Below, piece by piece: positions 1 through 7,592 of a stretch of DNA of 13,490 bases. Location of the stretch: contig NZ_QTVG01000016.1 of NCBI RefSeq assembly GCF_003460505.1, positions 1 to 13,490 of the forward strand, in the 5' to 3' direction. The stretch is from Eubacterium sp. AF36-5BH (lineage in GTDB: Bacteria; Bacillota; Clostridia; Lachnospirales; Lachnospiraceae). A model generated the notes under the pieces. That model did no database searches. It was not told the DNA's origin and saw only the letters and a list, made by a program, of their open reading frames with translations. The translations under genes were made by a program, and so were the position numbers. How positions within the stretch are numbered: the stretch's first letter is position 1; every line of letters starts with the position of its first letter.

Positions 1-3000
1 AACCTTACCTACATCGCTTCCTTCTCCAATTGCTACTGTTGAAGTTTCACTCTGTGTTGTAGGCGCCATTGTTGTTGGTGCCTCTGTTGTTGGGGCTATT
101 GTTGTAGGTGCCTCTGTTGTTGGGGCTACTGTAGTAGATGCAACCGTTGTTGGTGCCTCTGTAGTCGGAGCTACCGTTGTTGGTACCTCTATCGTTGGGG
201 CTACTGTTGTTGGTACCTCTGTCGTTGGAGTTACCGTTGTTGGTCCCCCTGTCGTTGGGGCTACCGTTGTTGGTACCTCTGTTGTTGGCGCAACCGTTGT
301 AGGCGCTGCTGTTGTAGGTGCCTCTGTCGTTGGGGCTACTGTAGTAGTTGCCTCTGTTGTTGGGGCTACTGTTGTTGGTTCTTCACTAAATAAGAAATAA
401 TCAATATTTCCAACATATGTCTTTCCGCTGTCAGGAGTAAATTTAAGATATACCTTATGAACTCCTGCACTTATCTCTTTTTCCAAAGCAAACTTTTTTT
501 CAACATATGTATCCCAACTATCTTCAGCAGTTTCAGTCAGATACAATTCTCCAACAGGTGTCGTATCCAAACTATCTAAATATAATGATACTTTTCCTGT
601 GGCAATCCTACCTCTTACAGAGTAATTCATTATAATACTCTTTGCGGTTTTGGTAAACCTTACACTATCATATCTTGCCCATTCACCGTCATTGGTATTT
701 CCTAGGTATGTATCATAATTAATTGTTCCATTATAGTCATCTGTTCTCTCTGCTTCAATTTTTGAAAATGCATCTCTATATGCACTATCCGCAAGAATAG
801 TTCCGTCAGGCACTATCCATTCTCCATTTACGGTTTCCATATGGAAAGTTTCCCCTAAGCCACCTATAGTAGTTGAAGTTGAAAGAACCGCCTTGTCGCC
901 ATTTGGATCAACACACAAATACTTTCTATTTGCAATTGACCTAATAGCAAAATGTTTATTTTTACTTGTATCTTCCTTGTATCTTTCTATAACAAATTTT
1001 TCTCCGGTATATATTGCGGAGGTGCTTGCTGTAAGATATGCTCCTTCACTTACCATACATATATATTTTCCTGACACTAATGATTTGAAAGAAACTGTTC
1101 CATCATCATTTTTAATTATTTTAAACTGTTCCCACTCATCTCTATTATCACTTGTTGCAACAATTGTTGTATCACTGCTTCCGTTTTTACACACTGCATA
1201 CTGATTTGATGCATCTGACTTTAGGAAAAAGTATCCCTGATCATCCTTTGTTGCCTTAGTAAATTTAAAATAATCAAAATTACATACATGTGGTGTATCT
1301 GACTTAAACACTATGTATACGTTCTGTACTCCGGTAATGCGGGCTGTATCAATTGTCACTTCCTTCCAGTTCTGCCATGTTCCTGTATTTTCAATGCTTG
1401 CCTTTGCAATAAGTGGTCCTGTTGTGCTTCCAAGCCTAAATTCCAGTGTTCCTTTTGCATCTTCTTTTTCAGTTTCTCTTGAATATTTAAATGTAAGTTT
1501 TGACGCACCTGTCTCACCAAAATCAATATTGTAGTAAGCAGCATAGTTGCCGTTCTTCACACCACCAAGACTTCTGCCACCACTTGTTCCGCCGGAATTT
1601 TCTGAAATAAGCCCTTTACAATAATCTAAATCTTCTGCTTCAATATTTGAATAAGCATCTCTTTGTAAACTATCTGCATATGTTGGCATGTTCGCCATAA
1701 GTGAAATGGCGTTATATGCCGCAAATGAATCCCATGTTGCGTCTTCAGATGCTTTTCCCTGCCATGCACATTGCATAATTCCTTTTGAATTACTATTCAT
1801 CCATGCAACTCTTGCATTATCTTTAAAGAATGAAAGATACTCACCCTTATTAAAATCTACAATGAATTTTCTCATATACCTCATGAGAATTCCTCTCATA
1901 CCTGAAAGGTCACCTGAATTTGTATTCTCTTCTTTTAAAATATTGTTATAGCATAAGTTTTTTACTGTATTTGCCATGACATTGCATGCATCATCATAAT
2001 ACTGCTGTGTTCCATATTTTTCATAAAGCATGATTGCTGCTCCAAGGAAAGTTCCCTGATTATAAGTAGAACGCCAGGCGTTTCCTGCACTATCCCATAC
2101 ATGTCCTGCATCATCGCCTTCACGTACATACAGTGAACTGTTTCTCCATGCATCAAATACCCTTTTAGCTTTTGTATAGTAACTGTCATCGCCCGTGGCA
2201 ATTGCCAGATAACATGCACCTACTGTTGCAGGTCCGTTAATGCATGACAATGTTCCGTCGCCTCTACCATTTTCATGAGACCATCTGATCATTCCGTCTG
2301 TTCTTCCTTCTGTTCCTCTTTTATACATAAAGTCCCAGTTTTTCTTGGCAATGTCTAAATAACTCTGATCACCAAACAACAAATATGCTCTTACGGAATC
2401 AAGCACTGCCCAGGCTATATCATCATTAAAATCATTATTTGACCAATAATCTCCATTTCTTGCTATAAAATCCTTATATGTATTTTGAAACATATCCCTG
2501 TAAATTGATTTTCCTGTTGTTTCATATCCATCAAGCATAGCCTCCATAACTTCTGCAATTCCCCAGAATCCACCACCTAAGCTGTCATATCCGGTTGTTG
2601 AATTTTTAACATAATATTTGTTCTTAAATGCTTCTAAAGCTTTGTCTGCCATTGCTTCAGTAAATGATGAATTCTCAGCATCACTCTTTTGTATTCTCCA
2701 AATCTGGCGAGGCTCATAATCTACACTTTTTGCCTTTGTCCATAATCTGACCTGTGCGCCATCCTTATTTTTTTTGTCATCATCACTAATAATTTCAGCA
2801 TATTCTTCTTCACCATTATCATTTTTTACAGCTGAAACAATATAGTAACATCCGGAATATGTTCCTGATGTAATTGGCACTAACTTCCATCTGTAGTTAT
2901 CGGAATTATCATTGCCATTTAAGTCCATATTATCACCACTGTTTTTACCGGTTATTTTTATACTTTTACCGGATACTACATTGGTAATATTATAATAATC

Positions 3001-3258
3001 CCCTGTTTCCTTTAATGTCCATCTTGCCAAATCGCTCATTGCATCTGTGTTCCAAACCACACAATTTGCATAAAATGTTGAAAGGTCGGTCTGTGTTATT
3101 GCCTTACCATTATATGCCGATACAATTGTATAAGTTGCACCATTAGTTATTCCTGCAGTTGCAGCTTTTACTTCAACATTTTGACCAAAATTCATACCTA
3201 CCCCAAACGTGCTAACCATAACTACTGTTAGCAAAATTGAAATAAATCTTTTTAGCAT
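1..3258 (-). CDS. Secreted multimodular GH76 family alpha-1,6-mannanase-like enzyme (C-terminus outside window)
   Basis: The frame stays open from an ATG at 3258 to the window edge, giving at least 1086 residues. AGGAGGG at 3263-3269 sets the start. A signal peptide (about 1-33, ending near VKA/ATAG) means export. Residues about 35-190 are a RICIN-type beta-trefoil with W-rich QxW-like motifs (RWTLK, YRWKLVP, RQIWRIQK). About 195-525 is the GH76 catalytic domain: FNDDIAW holds the Asp pair (D279, D280) expected to be catalytic, and TYNQG lies near 398-402. About 535-665 and 825-955 look like CBM6 modules (each starts with an IEAE motif), separated by a fascin-like trefoil (about 665-800). A Thr-Pro linker follows. 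GH76 enzymes cut alpha-1,6-mannan backbones such as those in fungal cell walls; that substrate is inferred from the family. A cell-surface or further binding module may follow beyond the edge. Confidence 0.88.
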   Translation of the reverse strand, partial: MLKRFISILLTVVMVSTFGVGMNFGQNVEVKAATAGITNGATYTIVSAYNGKAITQTDLSTFYANCVVWNTDAMSDLARWTLKETGDYYNITNVVSGKSIKITGKNSGDNMDLNGNDNSDNYRWKLVPITSGTYSGCYYIVSAVKNDNGEEEYAEIISDDDKKNKDGAQVRLWTKAKSVDYEPRQIWRIQKSDAENSSFTEAMADKALEAFKNKYYVKNSTTGYDSLGGGFWGIAEVMEAMLDGYETTGKSIYRDMFQNTYKDFIARNGDYWSNNDFNDDIAWAVLDSVRAYLLFGDQSYLDIAKKNWDFMYKRGTEGRTDGMIRWSHENGRGDGTLSCINGPATVGACYLAIATGDDSYYTKAKRVFDAWRNSSLYVREGDDAGHVWDSAGNAWRSTYNQGTFLGAAIMLYEKYGTQQYYDDACNVMANTVKNLCYNNILKEENTNSGDLSGMRGILMRYMRKFIVDFNKGEYLSFFKDNARVAWMNSNSKGIMQCAWQGKASEDATWDSFAAYNAISLMANMPTYADSLQRDAYSNIEAEDLDYCKGLISENSGGTSGGRSLGGVKNGNYAAYYNIDFGETGASKLTFKYSRETEKEDAKGTLEFRLGSTTGPLIAKASIENTGTWQNWKEVTIDTARITGVQNVYIVFKSDTPHVCNFDYFKFTKATKDDQGYFFLKSDASNQYAVCKNGSSDTTIVATSDNRDEWEQFKIIKNDDGTVSFKSLVSGKYICMVSEGAYLTASTSAIYTGEKFVIERYKEDTSKNKHFAIRSIANRKYLCVDPNGDKAVLSTSTTIGGLGETFHMETVNGEWIVPDGTILADSAYRDAFSKIEAERTDDYNGTINYDTYLGNTNDGEWARYDSVRFTKTAKSIIMNYSVRGRIATGKVSLYLDSLDTTPVGELYLTETAEDSWDTYVEKKFALEKEISAGVHKVYLKFTPDSGKTYVGNIDYFLFSEEPTTVAPTTEATTTVAPTTEAPTTAAPTTVAPTTEVPTTVAPTTGGPTTVTPTTEVPTTVAPTIEVPTTVAPTTEAPTTVASTTVAPTTEAPTTIAPTTEAPTTMAPTTQSETSTVAIGEGSDVGKV
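55..377 (-). repeat. 15-bp tandem repeats encoding a Thr-Pro-rich linker (TTVAP/TTEAP)
   Basis: About 21 near-identical 15-bp units encode five-residue blocks, mostly TTVAP and TTEAP alternating as a 30-bp higher-order unit, with variants TTGGP, TTVTP, TIEVP and TTMAP. They lie in frame in the GH76 gene after the second CBM6. Such linkers are flexible, usually extended and possibly O-glycosylated. Tandem DNA of this kind can vary in copy number by slippage. Confidence 0.9.
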
Positions 3259-3283
3259 GTTTCCCTCCTATTTTTACTCTTTT

Positions 3284-3304
3284 TTGTAGGTTATCACCTT
3301 ACAA
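3284..3304 (-). promoter_or_regulatory. Inverted repeat in the leader of the GH76 gene
   Basis: On the minus strand, TTGTA-A-GGT-GATA-ACC-TACAA forms an 8-bp stem with one bulged A and a 4-nt loop, 26 bp before the start codon. No T-run follows on the coding strand, so it is not a terminator. It could be a repressor operator or an mRNA-stabilising hairpin; the sequence alone does not decide. Confidence 0.4.
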
Positions 3305-3320
3305 ATTAAGGCTCAATGTA

Positions 3321-3350
3321 ATATAAAATTTGGTTACCATTTCTAAAAAA
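3321..3350 (-). promoter_or_regulatory. Weak candidate sigma-A promoter for the GH76 gene
   Basis: On the minus strand a TATATT -10-like box follows a poor TTTAGA -35-like box at 16 bp. Between them lies the palindrome TGGTAACCA (3331-3339), which would suit a repressor site. Two copies of AACCAGATA at a 10-bp period (3410-3429, minus strand) lie further upstream and could be an activator site. The assignment is tentative, because the 250-bp gap 3259-3510 offers no better promoter and no strong terminator. Confidence 0.3.
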
Positions 3351-3510
3351 TGCACACCAATTTTAAGTTGGGACAGATAATACTTTTAGCCTTTATTTAA
3401 TTGTTTTTGTATCTGGTTCTATCTGGTTATTTATCTCCTGTGAAAAGTTAATTTTTTGCATATAAAAACCACAATGCTAAGTTTTTAATTTAACATAACG
3501 GTTCATATAT

Positions 3511-4404
3511 CTAGAAGAATTCAAAATATGGCTTTCTATTTTCTAGTTTGTAGCCTTTAGCCTCTGCCATTTCAGATACTGTAACTAACTGATATCCCTT
3601 TTTTAGTAGTTTTGGAACAATCTTTTTTACTGCATCTACTGTCCATCCATGAATGTCATGCATCAACACTATATCTCCATCATGAGCATCATTCATAACA
3701 GACCTTATTGTTTCCTTTTTGCTTTTTGTCTTCCAATCCAATGTATCCACAGACCAGCAAACCATAGGTGCATTTACATATTTACTTACCTTCTTATCCC
3801 TGATTCCTGCTCCGTAAGGTGGTCTCACAAATTTAGTTCCATGTCCAACATGCTTCTTAATCAAATCATTAACCCCTTCCACTTCCCATTTGATTTTTTT
3901 CGAGGATAATGTTAGCAATGACTGATGATCCATCGTATGATTTCCCATGTCACATCCTAATTCATCCATTTTCTTTAAAATTTCTTCCACCTTTATATCG
4001 TTTCTGGAAAGACTTGTACCACACATAAAAAACGAAGCTCTAACTTTATATTTTTCCAATGTTTCCAGCAATTCCAATGTTCTCTCCCCCGGCCCGTCAT
4101 CGAAGGTTAATGCAATCATAGGTTTATTAGGATCAATTACTCTTTTATTATCTTTTGTTGTTTTCGCTTCGGTTTTACCGTTTTCTTTCTTTGTTTCAGT
4201 TGAAGCCTTTTCACCATTAGCTGCAACATTCTTTGTATTTTCAACAACTCCACCATTAACTCTTACAACTATTTTACTCCCTTTGTTTTTTTCTATTAAA
4301 GTATAACCGCCTACTCCGATTACTAAACACAATATTAATAACGTGGATACTACACGCATTTTAAGTTGTCTTATTCTCTTTTGTTTTTTTTCATCTCTTG
4401 TCAT
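3511..4404 (-). CDS. pdaV: Membrane-anchored polysaccharide deacetylase (NodB fold), peptidoglycan deacetylase PdaV-like
   Basis: Third gene of the sigma/anti-sigma operon; 297 residues from the ATG at 4404. The start is chosen because GGAG (4414-4417) lies 9 nt upstream; an in-frame ATG at 4422 would add six residues but lacks a good ribosome site. Residues about 18-37 form a single uncleaved-looking membrane anchor. A Lys/Thr/Glu-rich spacer follows, then the NodB domain (about 95-280). Visible motifs are TFDDGP (100-105; catalytic base and metal Asp), the metal-binding H156-x3-H160, RPPYG (194-198), DTLDW (220-224) and the LMHD motif with H249. All catalytic residues are present, so it should be active. 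Family members remove acetyl groups from peptidoglycan N-acetylglucosamine, which lowers lysozyme sensitivity. The name PdaV rests on operon context shared with C. difficile and is an inference. Confidence 0.85.
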   Translation of the reverse strand: MTRDEKKQKRIRQLKMRVVSTLLILCLVIGVGGYTLIEKNKGSKIVVRVNGGVVENTKNVAANGEKASTETKKENGKTEAKTTKDNKRVIDPNKPMIALTFDDGPGERTLELLETLEKYKVRASFFMCGTSLSRNDIKVEEILKKMDELGCDMGNHTMDHQSLLTLSSKKIKWEVEGVNDLIKKHVGHGTKFVRPPYGAGIRDKKVSKYVNAPMVCWSVDTLDWKTKSKKETIRSVMNDAHDGDIVLMHDIHGWTVDAVKKIVPKLLKKGYQLVTVSEMAEAKGYKLENRKPYFEFF

Positions 4405-4437
4405 CTTTTTCATCTCCATCATCTGTATTTATGTTTC

Positions 4438-5298
4438 TTAATTATTTAAAATATTTTTTACTATATCTTTTGATATTACAAACTTAGGCGTACCTGTACA
4501 TCCTGGTCCTACCTCGTACTCATCAAATGCAATTACTATATTTCCCTCATTATTTATATAGTAGTTTTGATTGCCTGATATTTCTTTAAATCCTGTAGAA
4601 ATACCATTATCTTTAATAAAATATACAACGTCTTTAGTCAACATTTGTCGTTTCATTTGTCGTTTTATATCATTACTTATAATCTTTATATAATCAGATT
4701 TTTTCTTAAACATATCTTTTAGACTAACAATCTTTCCACTTGATTTATCTATATTGTAATATCTATGAAATTCGTATCCACTTGCTCTGGTTTCATTTAT
4801 TGTAAATGCTATTGTAAACCACTTATCATTATTAACAACAATTTTATAATCCATATATAAATCACTAAATCCACTTGAACCTAAATCTGCTTTATATTGA
4901 TTCACTATCTTGTTTGTATATTTTTTTATATCATTATTTAACTTTTCAACTGTTTTTTTGTTTTTAATATCTCCATTAGAATCTACTTTTGCCATATTAA
5001 CTTTGATATTTTTATCTTTATCATATTTTCTAACTGTTATTACAGTAAAAATATTTCCCACCAAAGGTATATTTTCCAAAGATGATGCCAATGTTTCATT
5101 TGTATTTGGCATAATTACAACTAACAACAATGCAGCAACAGAAATCATCCATCTTGCAATTATAACTTTTTTCCTTTTTCTTTTTTTATCAATCTTAGCA
5201 TACTCTAAAACTTCATTTAATTTCATTTTTTCATCATCAGGAACTTCGACTCCAATATATTGACTTTTTAGTTTTTTTAACATTTCATCATTTACCAT
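4438..5298 (-). CDS. rsiV: RsiV-type transmembrane anti-sigma factor (DUF3298 domain)
   Basis: 286 residues, the usual length of RsiV. AAGGAG (5307-5312) lies 8 nt before the ATG. The N-terminal ~45 residues are charged and cytoplasmic (sigma-binding side). One membrane segment follows (about 48-65, rich in A/L/V), and then a large extracellular domain. Its second half (about 170-280) matches DUF3298, with FTIAFTINETRASGYEFHRY, a SLKDMF segment and the ending PKFVISKDIV. In Bacillus and Clostridioides, RsiV binds lysozyme directly through this region; signal peptidase and then a site-2 protease cut it and free the sigma factor. The gene sits 25 bp after the sigma gene and 33 bp before the deacetylase start, so the three are almost certainly co-transcribed. 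Lysozyme recognition here is inferred from the family and operon. Confidence 0.85.
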   Translation of the reverse strand: MVNDEMLKKLKSQYIGVEVPDDEKMKLNEVLEYAKIDKKRKRKKVIIARWMISVAALLLVVIMPNTNETLASSLENIPLVGNIFTVITVRKYDKDKNIKVNMAKVDSNGDIKNKKTVEKLNNDIKKYTNKIVNQYKADLGSSGFSDLYMDYKIVVNNDKWFTIAFTINETRASGYEFHRYYNIDKSSGKIVSLKDMFKKKSDYIKIISNDIKRQMKRQMLTKDVVYFIKDNGISTGFKEISGNQNYYINNEGNIVIAFDEYEVGPGCTGTPKFVISKDIVKNILNN

Positions 5299-5323
5299 CT
5301 TAATTTCTCCTTCATATCACAAT

Positions 5324-5812
5324 TTATTTAACTATCATATACTCTTTTAACTTCTCAAGTGCCCTATATATCCTACTTTTTACTGTACTTAAGTTTTCAC
5401 CTAAAATGTACGCAACATCATTTAAACTCATTTCTTCAAAATATCTTAACACAATTACAGCCCTTTCTTTATCTGTTAATTTGTTCAACGCCTGTTTCAA
5501 TTCAATCTTATTATCTTCAATCTCAAACATATCTTTTTCATCTTTCATTTCACTTACAATATCTCTATCCCAATTAAACCTGTTTTTTTTAATATAATTA
5601 ATTGCTTCATTTATAATAATTTTGCATATCCATGTGTCTGCATATTTTACCTGACGTAATTTTTTCGAATTATATATAGCCTTATACGCTCCTTCTTGTA
5701 CTATATCCTGTGCATCATTTTTATTTTGAGCATAGCTATATGCTATATGATAATATTTGTCATAATTATTTATAAGAAGTTTGCTAATTATATCTTCTTT
5801 TTTCTCTTTCAA
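5324..5812 (-). CDS. sigV: ECF RNA polymerase sigma factor, SigV-like
   Basis: 162 residues, a normal ECF length. It starts at TTG (5812), supported by AAAGGAG (5819-5825) 6 nt upstream; no ATG fits. Region 2 spans about 15-80 (YHIAYSYAQNKNDAQDIVQE, then the DTWICKIIINEAINYIKK segment) for core and -10 binding. Region 4 spans about 105-158 (LTDKERAVIVLRYFEEMSL, then an HTH ending in STVKSRIYRALEKLK) for -35 binding. It is the first gene of the operon with its anti-sigma factor and a wall deacetylase, and its own promoter matches the ECF consensus, so positive autoregulation on cell-wall or lysozyme stress is likely. Assignment to SigV rather than another ECF group rests on the RsiV partner. 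Confidence 0.87.
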   Translation of the reverse strand: MKEKKEDIISKLLINNYDKYYHIAYSYAQNKNDAQDIVQEGAYKAIYNSKKLRQVKYADTWICKIIINEAINYIKKNRFNWDRDIVSEMKDEKDMFEIEDNKIELKQALNKLTDKERAVIVLRYFEEMSLNDVAYILGENLSTVKSRIYRALEKLKEYMIVK

Positions 5813-5840
5813 TTTTATCTCCTTTACGCTTTATACTATT

Positions 5841-5870
5841 TAGACTATTCAAAGTACCAAAAAGTTTCAT
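5841..5870 (-). promoter_or_regulatory. ECF (SigV-type) autoregulatory promoter of the sigV operon
   Basis: On the minus strand TGAAAC (5864-5869), followed by a T-run, is spaced 17 bp from AGTCTA (5841-5846). This matches the TGAAAC...CGTC pattern of extracytoplasmic sigma promoters, including those of SigV. The -10 ends about 16 bp upstream of the ribosome site, giving a short leader. No other copy was found in front of another gene in the window. Confidence 0.72.
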
Positions 5871-5886
5871 TTTTTTATAAAAAGAA

Positions 5887-6074
5887 TGCAAAACTAACTT
5901 CTGGTTTGCTTTTTCCATTTTCATTTTGCAGAACTAACTTCTGGTTTCGTCATTTTTTGCATGTTTATCTGTTGTTTTTTCCCTTTATCAATTCTATAAT
6001 TAAGTTAAATCAGTGGATTTTTGAGCATACTAACCAGGCTCCCAGAAATCACAGTGCAAGAGTAACTTCTGGAT
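5887..6074 (+). repeat. Subterminal direct repeats (TGCARAACTAACTTCTGGTT) at the IS30 left end
   Basis: Copies lie at 5887-5907 and 5927-5947 (20 of 21 identical, 40 bp apart), and a weaker copy lies at 6055-6074 (16 of 20). A fourth copy, in the same orientation, is at the other end of the element (7480-7500; 19 of 21 identical to the second). These are probably transposase-binding sites or traces of repeated insertion. The rest of the 306-bp gap 5813-6118 holds only the sigV promoter and no gene. Confidence 0.75.
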
Positions 6075-6118
6075 GCCTGTGGATTTGGCTATCCTTTTCG
6101 TATCCTCCTGCCTGTTTT

Positions 6119-7438
6119 TTACATCAATAGATCAGGCTTCAGGTGGATCTCATCCGGCAGGATGATTTCCAGCCCAAGCTTTTCCATTGCATTTTTATCA
6201 AATGACTTCAAGGCCTTATTTATTGGTGTCTCACCATTAAATTTTGGTCTTGATGTGCTATTGATATGATTTACCATTAACTGAACCTTTTCCTGTGTAA
6301 GTTCATCAAATGATGTTTTCTTTGGCAATACATATCTTATGTATTCATGATTCTTTTCAAGTTCACCTTTTTGTTCTGAATGTCTTGCCTCACAATAGTA
6401 TAATCTTGTTCTTTTTTCTCCGTTTATTCCTTTTTCGAACTTTTCAGGATCTGCAAACTCACTCCCATTATCCGTTAGAATAATCGGAAACAATTCCTTA
6501 AATTCTTCTATTCCTATTGTTTCTTCTATATAATCAATCACTCTTACTGTGTTTGACATTTCCTTACTGTCTATTAGAAATGCCAACATCAGATTGTTCT
6601 CCGGCCACAGAAATGTCTGTAATAGCTTTCCGCCTTTTACACCTTCCACTGTGTCCATCTGGACTATTCTTGTTCCGGGATTTTCTTCAATATATTTTAA
6701 AAAGTCATTATGTCTATGACCTAGCTTCTTTCTTGAACTTACCTTTGGTGTTTTCTCTTGCTTTGTTCTTTTCTTGTATCTTACAGTTCTGTGCATGTCT
6801 ATGTTTCTTGCTGATAAATAACATTTATCAATATATTCATATACCGTTCTCATGCTGCATGGAATTTCTTCTTTATGATTCTCATATATATGTGCTATGG
6901 GCTGTCCCATTTTTATTAACGGACTTATTAGTTCATCCAGTTCTATGAGTTCTGCCTTTGTTATGTCTATTCCTTCTCTTGAACTTTTTAATGTTTCAAG
7001 ATACTCATGATGTGCACAATTCGCATTATACAGATATTTACCATATCTGCATGTGGAAGATTTTTCACATGCATTACAAACATATGGTGCCTTGTGTTCT
7101 ATTGGACAGCTATGTGGTTTGTATGCATCACACAAGTCCATGCACTTATAACACTTCTTACATTGTATTCTACAATGATATCCTTTTTTCTTATTACACA
7201 GATTTCTTTTTTTACACTTTTCTTTGTATTTACAGTCATTTACTCTGTTGTAGTTTCCTGCAAGTTTTGTTCTTTCTTTAAAATATCTATGTTTTCTTAT
7301 TTCTTTGGATATGGTGTCCGGTGAGCAGCCAATAACGTCAGCAATTGCTGCAAAGCTTAAATGATTTTTTAATCCTAATTGAATCTCCTGTCTGTTTTCC
7401 CAGGTTAAGTGTTGTCCTTTTTTTCTTTTTTCAGGCAT
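6119..7438 (-). CDS. IS30-family transposase
   Basis: 439 residues from the ATG at 7438, preceded 4-5 nt upstream by GGAGGA (7442-7447). An in-frame ATG at 7465 would add nine residues but has no ribosome site and sits at the predicted transcription start. The N-terminus has an HTH (TWENRQEIQLGL, then AAIADVIGCSPDTISKEIRKH) that binds the IS ends. A Cys-rich segment of about 100 residues with many CxxC pairs follows, which is common in this IS30 subgroup and probably binds zinc. The C-terminal DDE nuclease shows Asp in QMDTVEG, Asp in LTDNGSEF and Glu in GELEKNHEYIR, where the catalytic triad is expected. No frameshift or stop was seen, so the enzyme looks intact. IS30 enzymes move by copy-out through a circular intermediate. 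Confidence 0.9.
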   Translation of the reverse strand: MPEKRKKGQHLTWENRQEIQLGLKNHLSFAAIADVIGCSPDTISKEIRKHRYFKERTKLAGNYNRVNDCKYKEKCKKRNLCNKKKGYHCRIQCKKCYKCMDLCDAYKPHSCPIEHKAPYVCNACEKSSTCRYGKYLYNANCAHHEYLETLKSSREGIDITKAELIELDELISPLIKMGQPIAHIYENHKEEIPCSMRTVYEYIDKCYLSARNIDMHRTVRYKKRTKQEKTPKVSSRKKLGHRHNDFLKYIEENPGTRIVQMDTVEGVKGGKLLQTFLWPENNLMLAFLIDSKEMSNTVRVIDYIEETIGIEEFKELFPIILTDNGSEFADPEKFEKGINGEKRTRLYYCEARHSEQKGELEKNHEYIRYVLPKKTSFDELTQEKVQLMVNHINSTSRPKFNGETPINKALKSFDKNAMEKLGLEIILPDEIHLKPDLLM

Positions 7439-7441
7439 TTT

Positions 7442-7460
7442 TCCTCCAATCCCAGGAGGA
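7442..7460 (-). promoter_or_regulatory. Hairpin sequestering the transposase ribosome binding site
   Basis: TCCTCC (7455-7460) pairs perfectly with the Shine-Dalgarno GGAGGA (7442-7447) across a 7-nt loop. The stem would hide the ribosome site and keep transposase translation low, a known strategy of IS elements against read-through transcription. Structure in vivo is inferred. Confidence 0.55.
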
Positions 7461-7469
7461 TACATACCT

Positions 7470-7478
7470 ATTATATCA
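7470..7478 (-). promoter_or_regulatory. Extended -10 promoter of the IS30 transposase
   Basis: The minus strand reads TGATATAAT, a perfect extended -10 (TGnTATAAT), with no good -35 box inside the IS end. Transcription would begin near 7463, just before the hairpin that covers the ribosome site and downstream of the alternative ATG at 7465. Confidence 0.6.
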
Positions 7479-7592
7479 TTGCAGAACTAACTTATGGGTT
7501 AGTTGTATAAAACAGAACTTTGAAATTCATTTAAGTAAAAATACTTTTTTATAATTATATCTGTCATAGGGCAATCTCTTTCATTCTGTTTC

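Larger units (their letters stand above)
5887..7508 (-). mobile_element. IS30-family insertion sequence (ends approximate)
   Basis: About 1.6 kb around a complete IS30-family transposase. Left and right ends both carry an ACTAAC-centred motif in inverted orientation: TGCAAAACTAAC at 5887-5898 reading inward, and TATACAACTAAC at 7508-7497 on the minus strand (9 of 12 match). The precise tips and the target duplication could not be fixed, because related motifs recur inside the left end. The left tip lies 17 bp upstream of the sigV -35 box. Confidence 0.6.

Noticed and set aside
1..387. Repetitive DNA at the window start considered as a CRISPR array or VNTR-only region
   Set aside because: The units are contiguous 15-bp blocks without spacers and encode an in-frame Thr-Pro linker.
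1313..2219. Several open frames of 60-90 residues on both strands within 0.9-2.2 kb
   Set aside because: They are shadows of the GH76 gene, which is continuously open in another minus-strand frame and has recognisable domains; none has a ribosome site or family resemblance.
3947..5263. Plus-strand open frames opposite the deacetylase and RsiV genes
   Set aside because: They lie antisense to well-supported genes and lack ribosome sites; their hydrophobic composition comes from the complementary A-rich coding strand.
6517..7324. Plus-strand open frames opposite the IS30 transposase
   Set aside because: They are antisense to an intact transposase with its DDE motifs and have no initiation signals.
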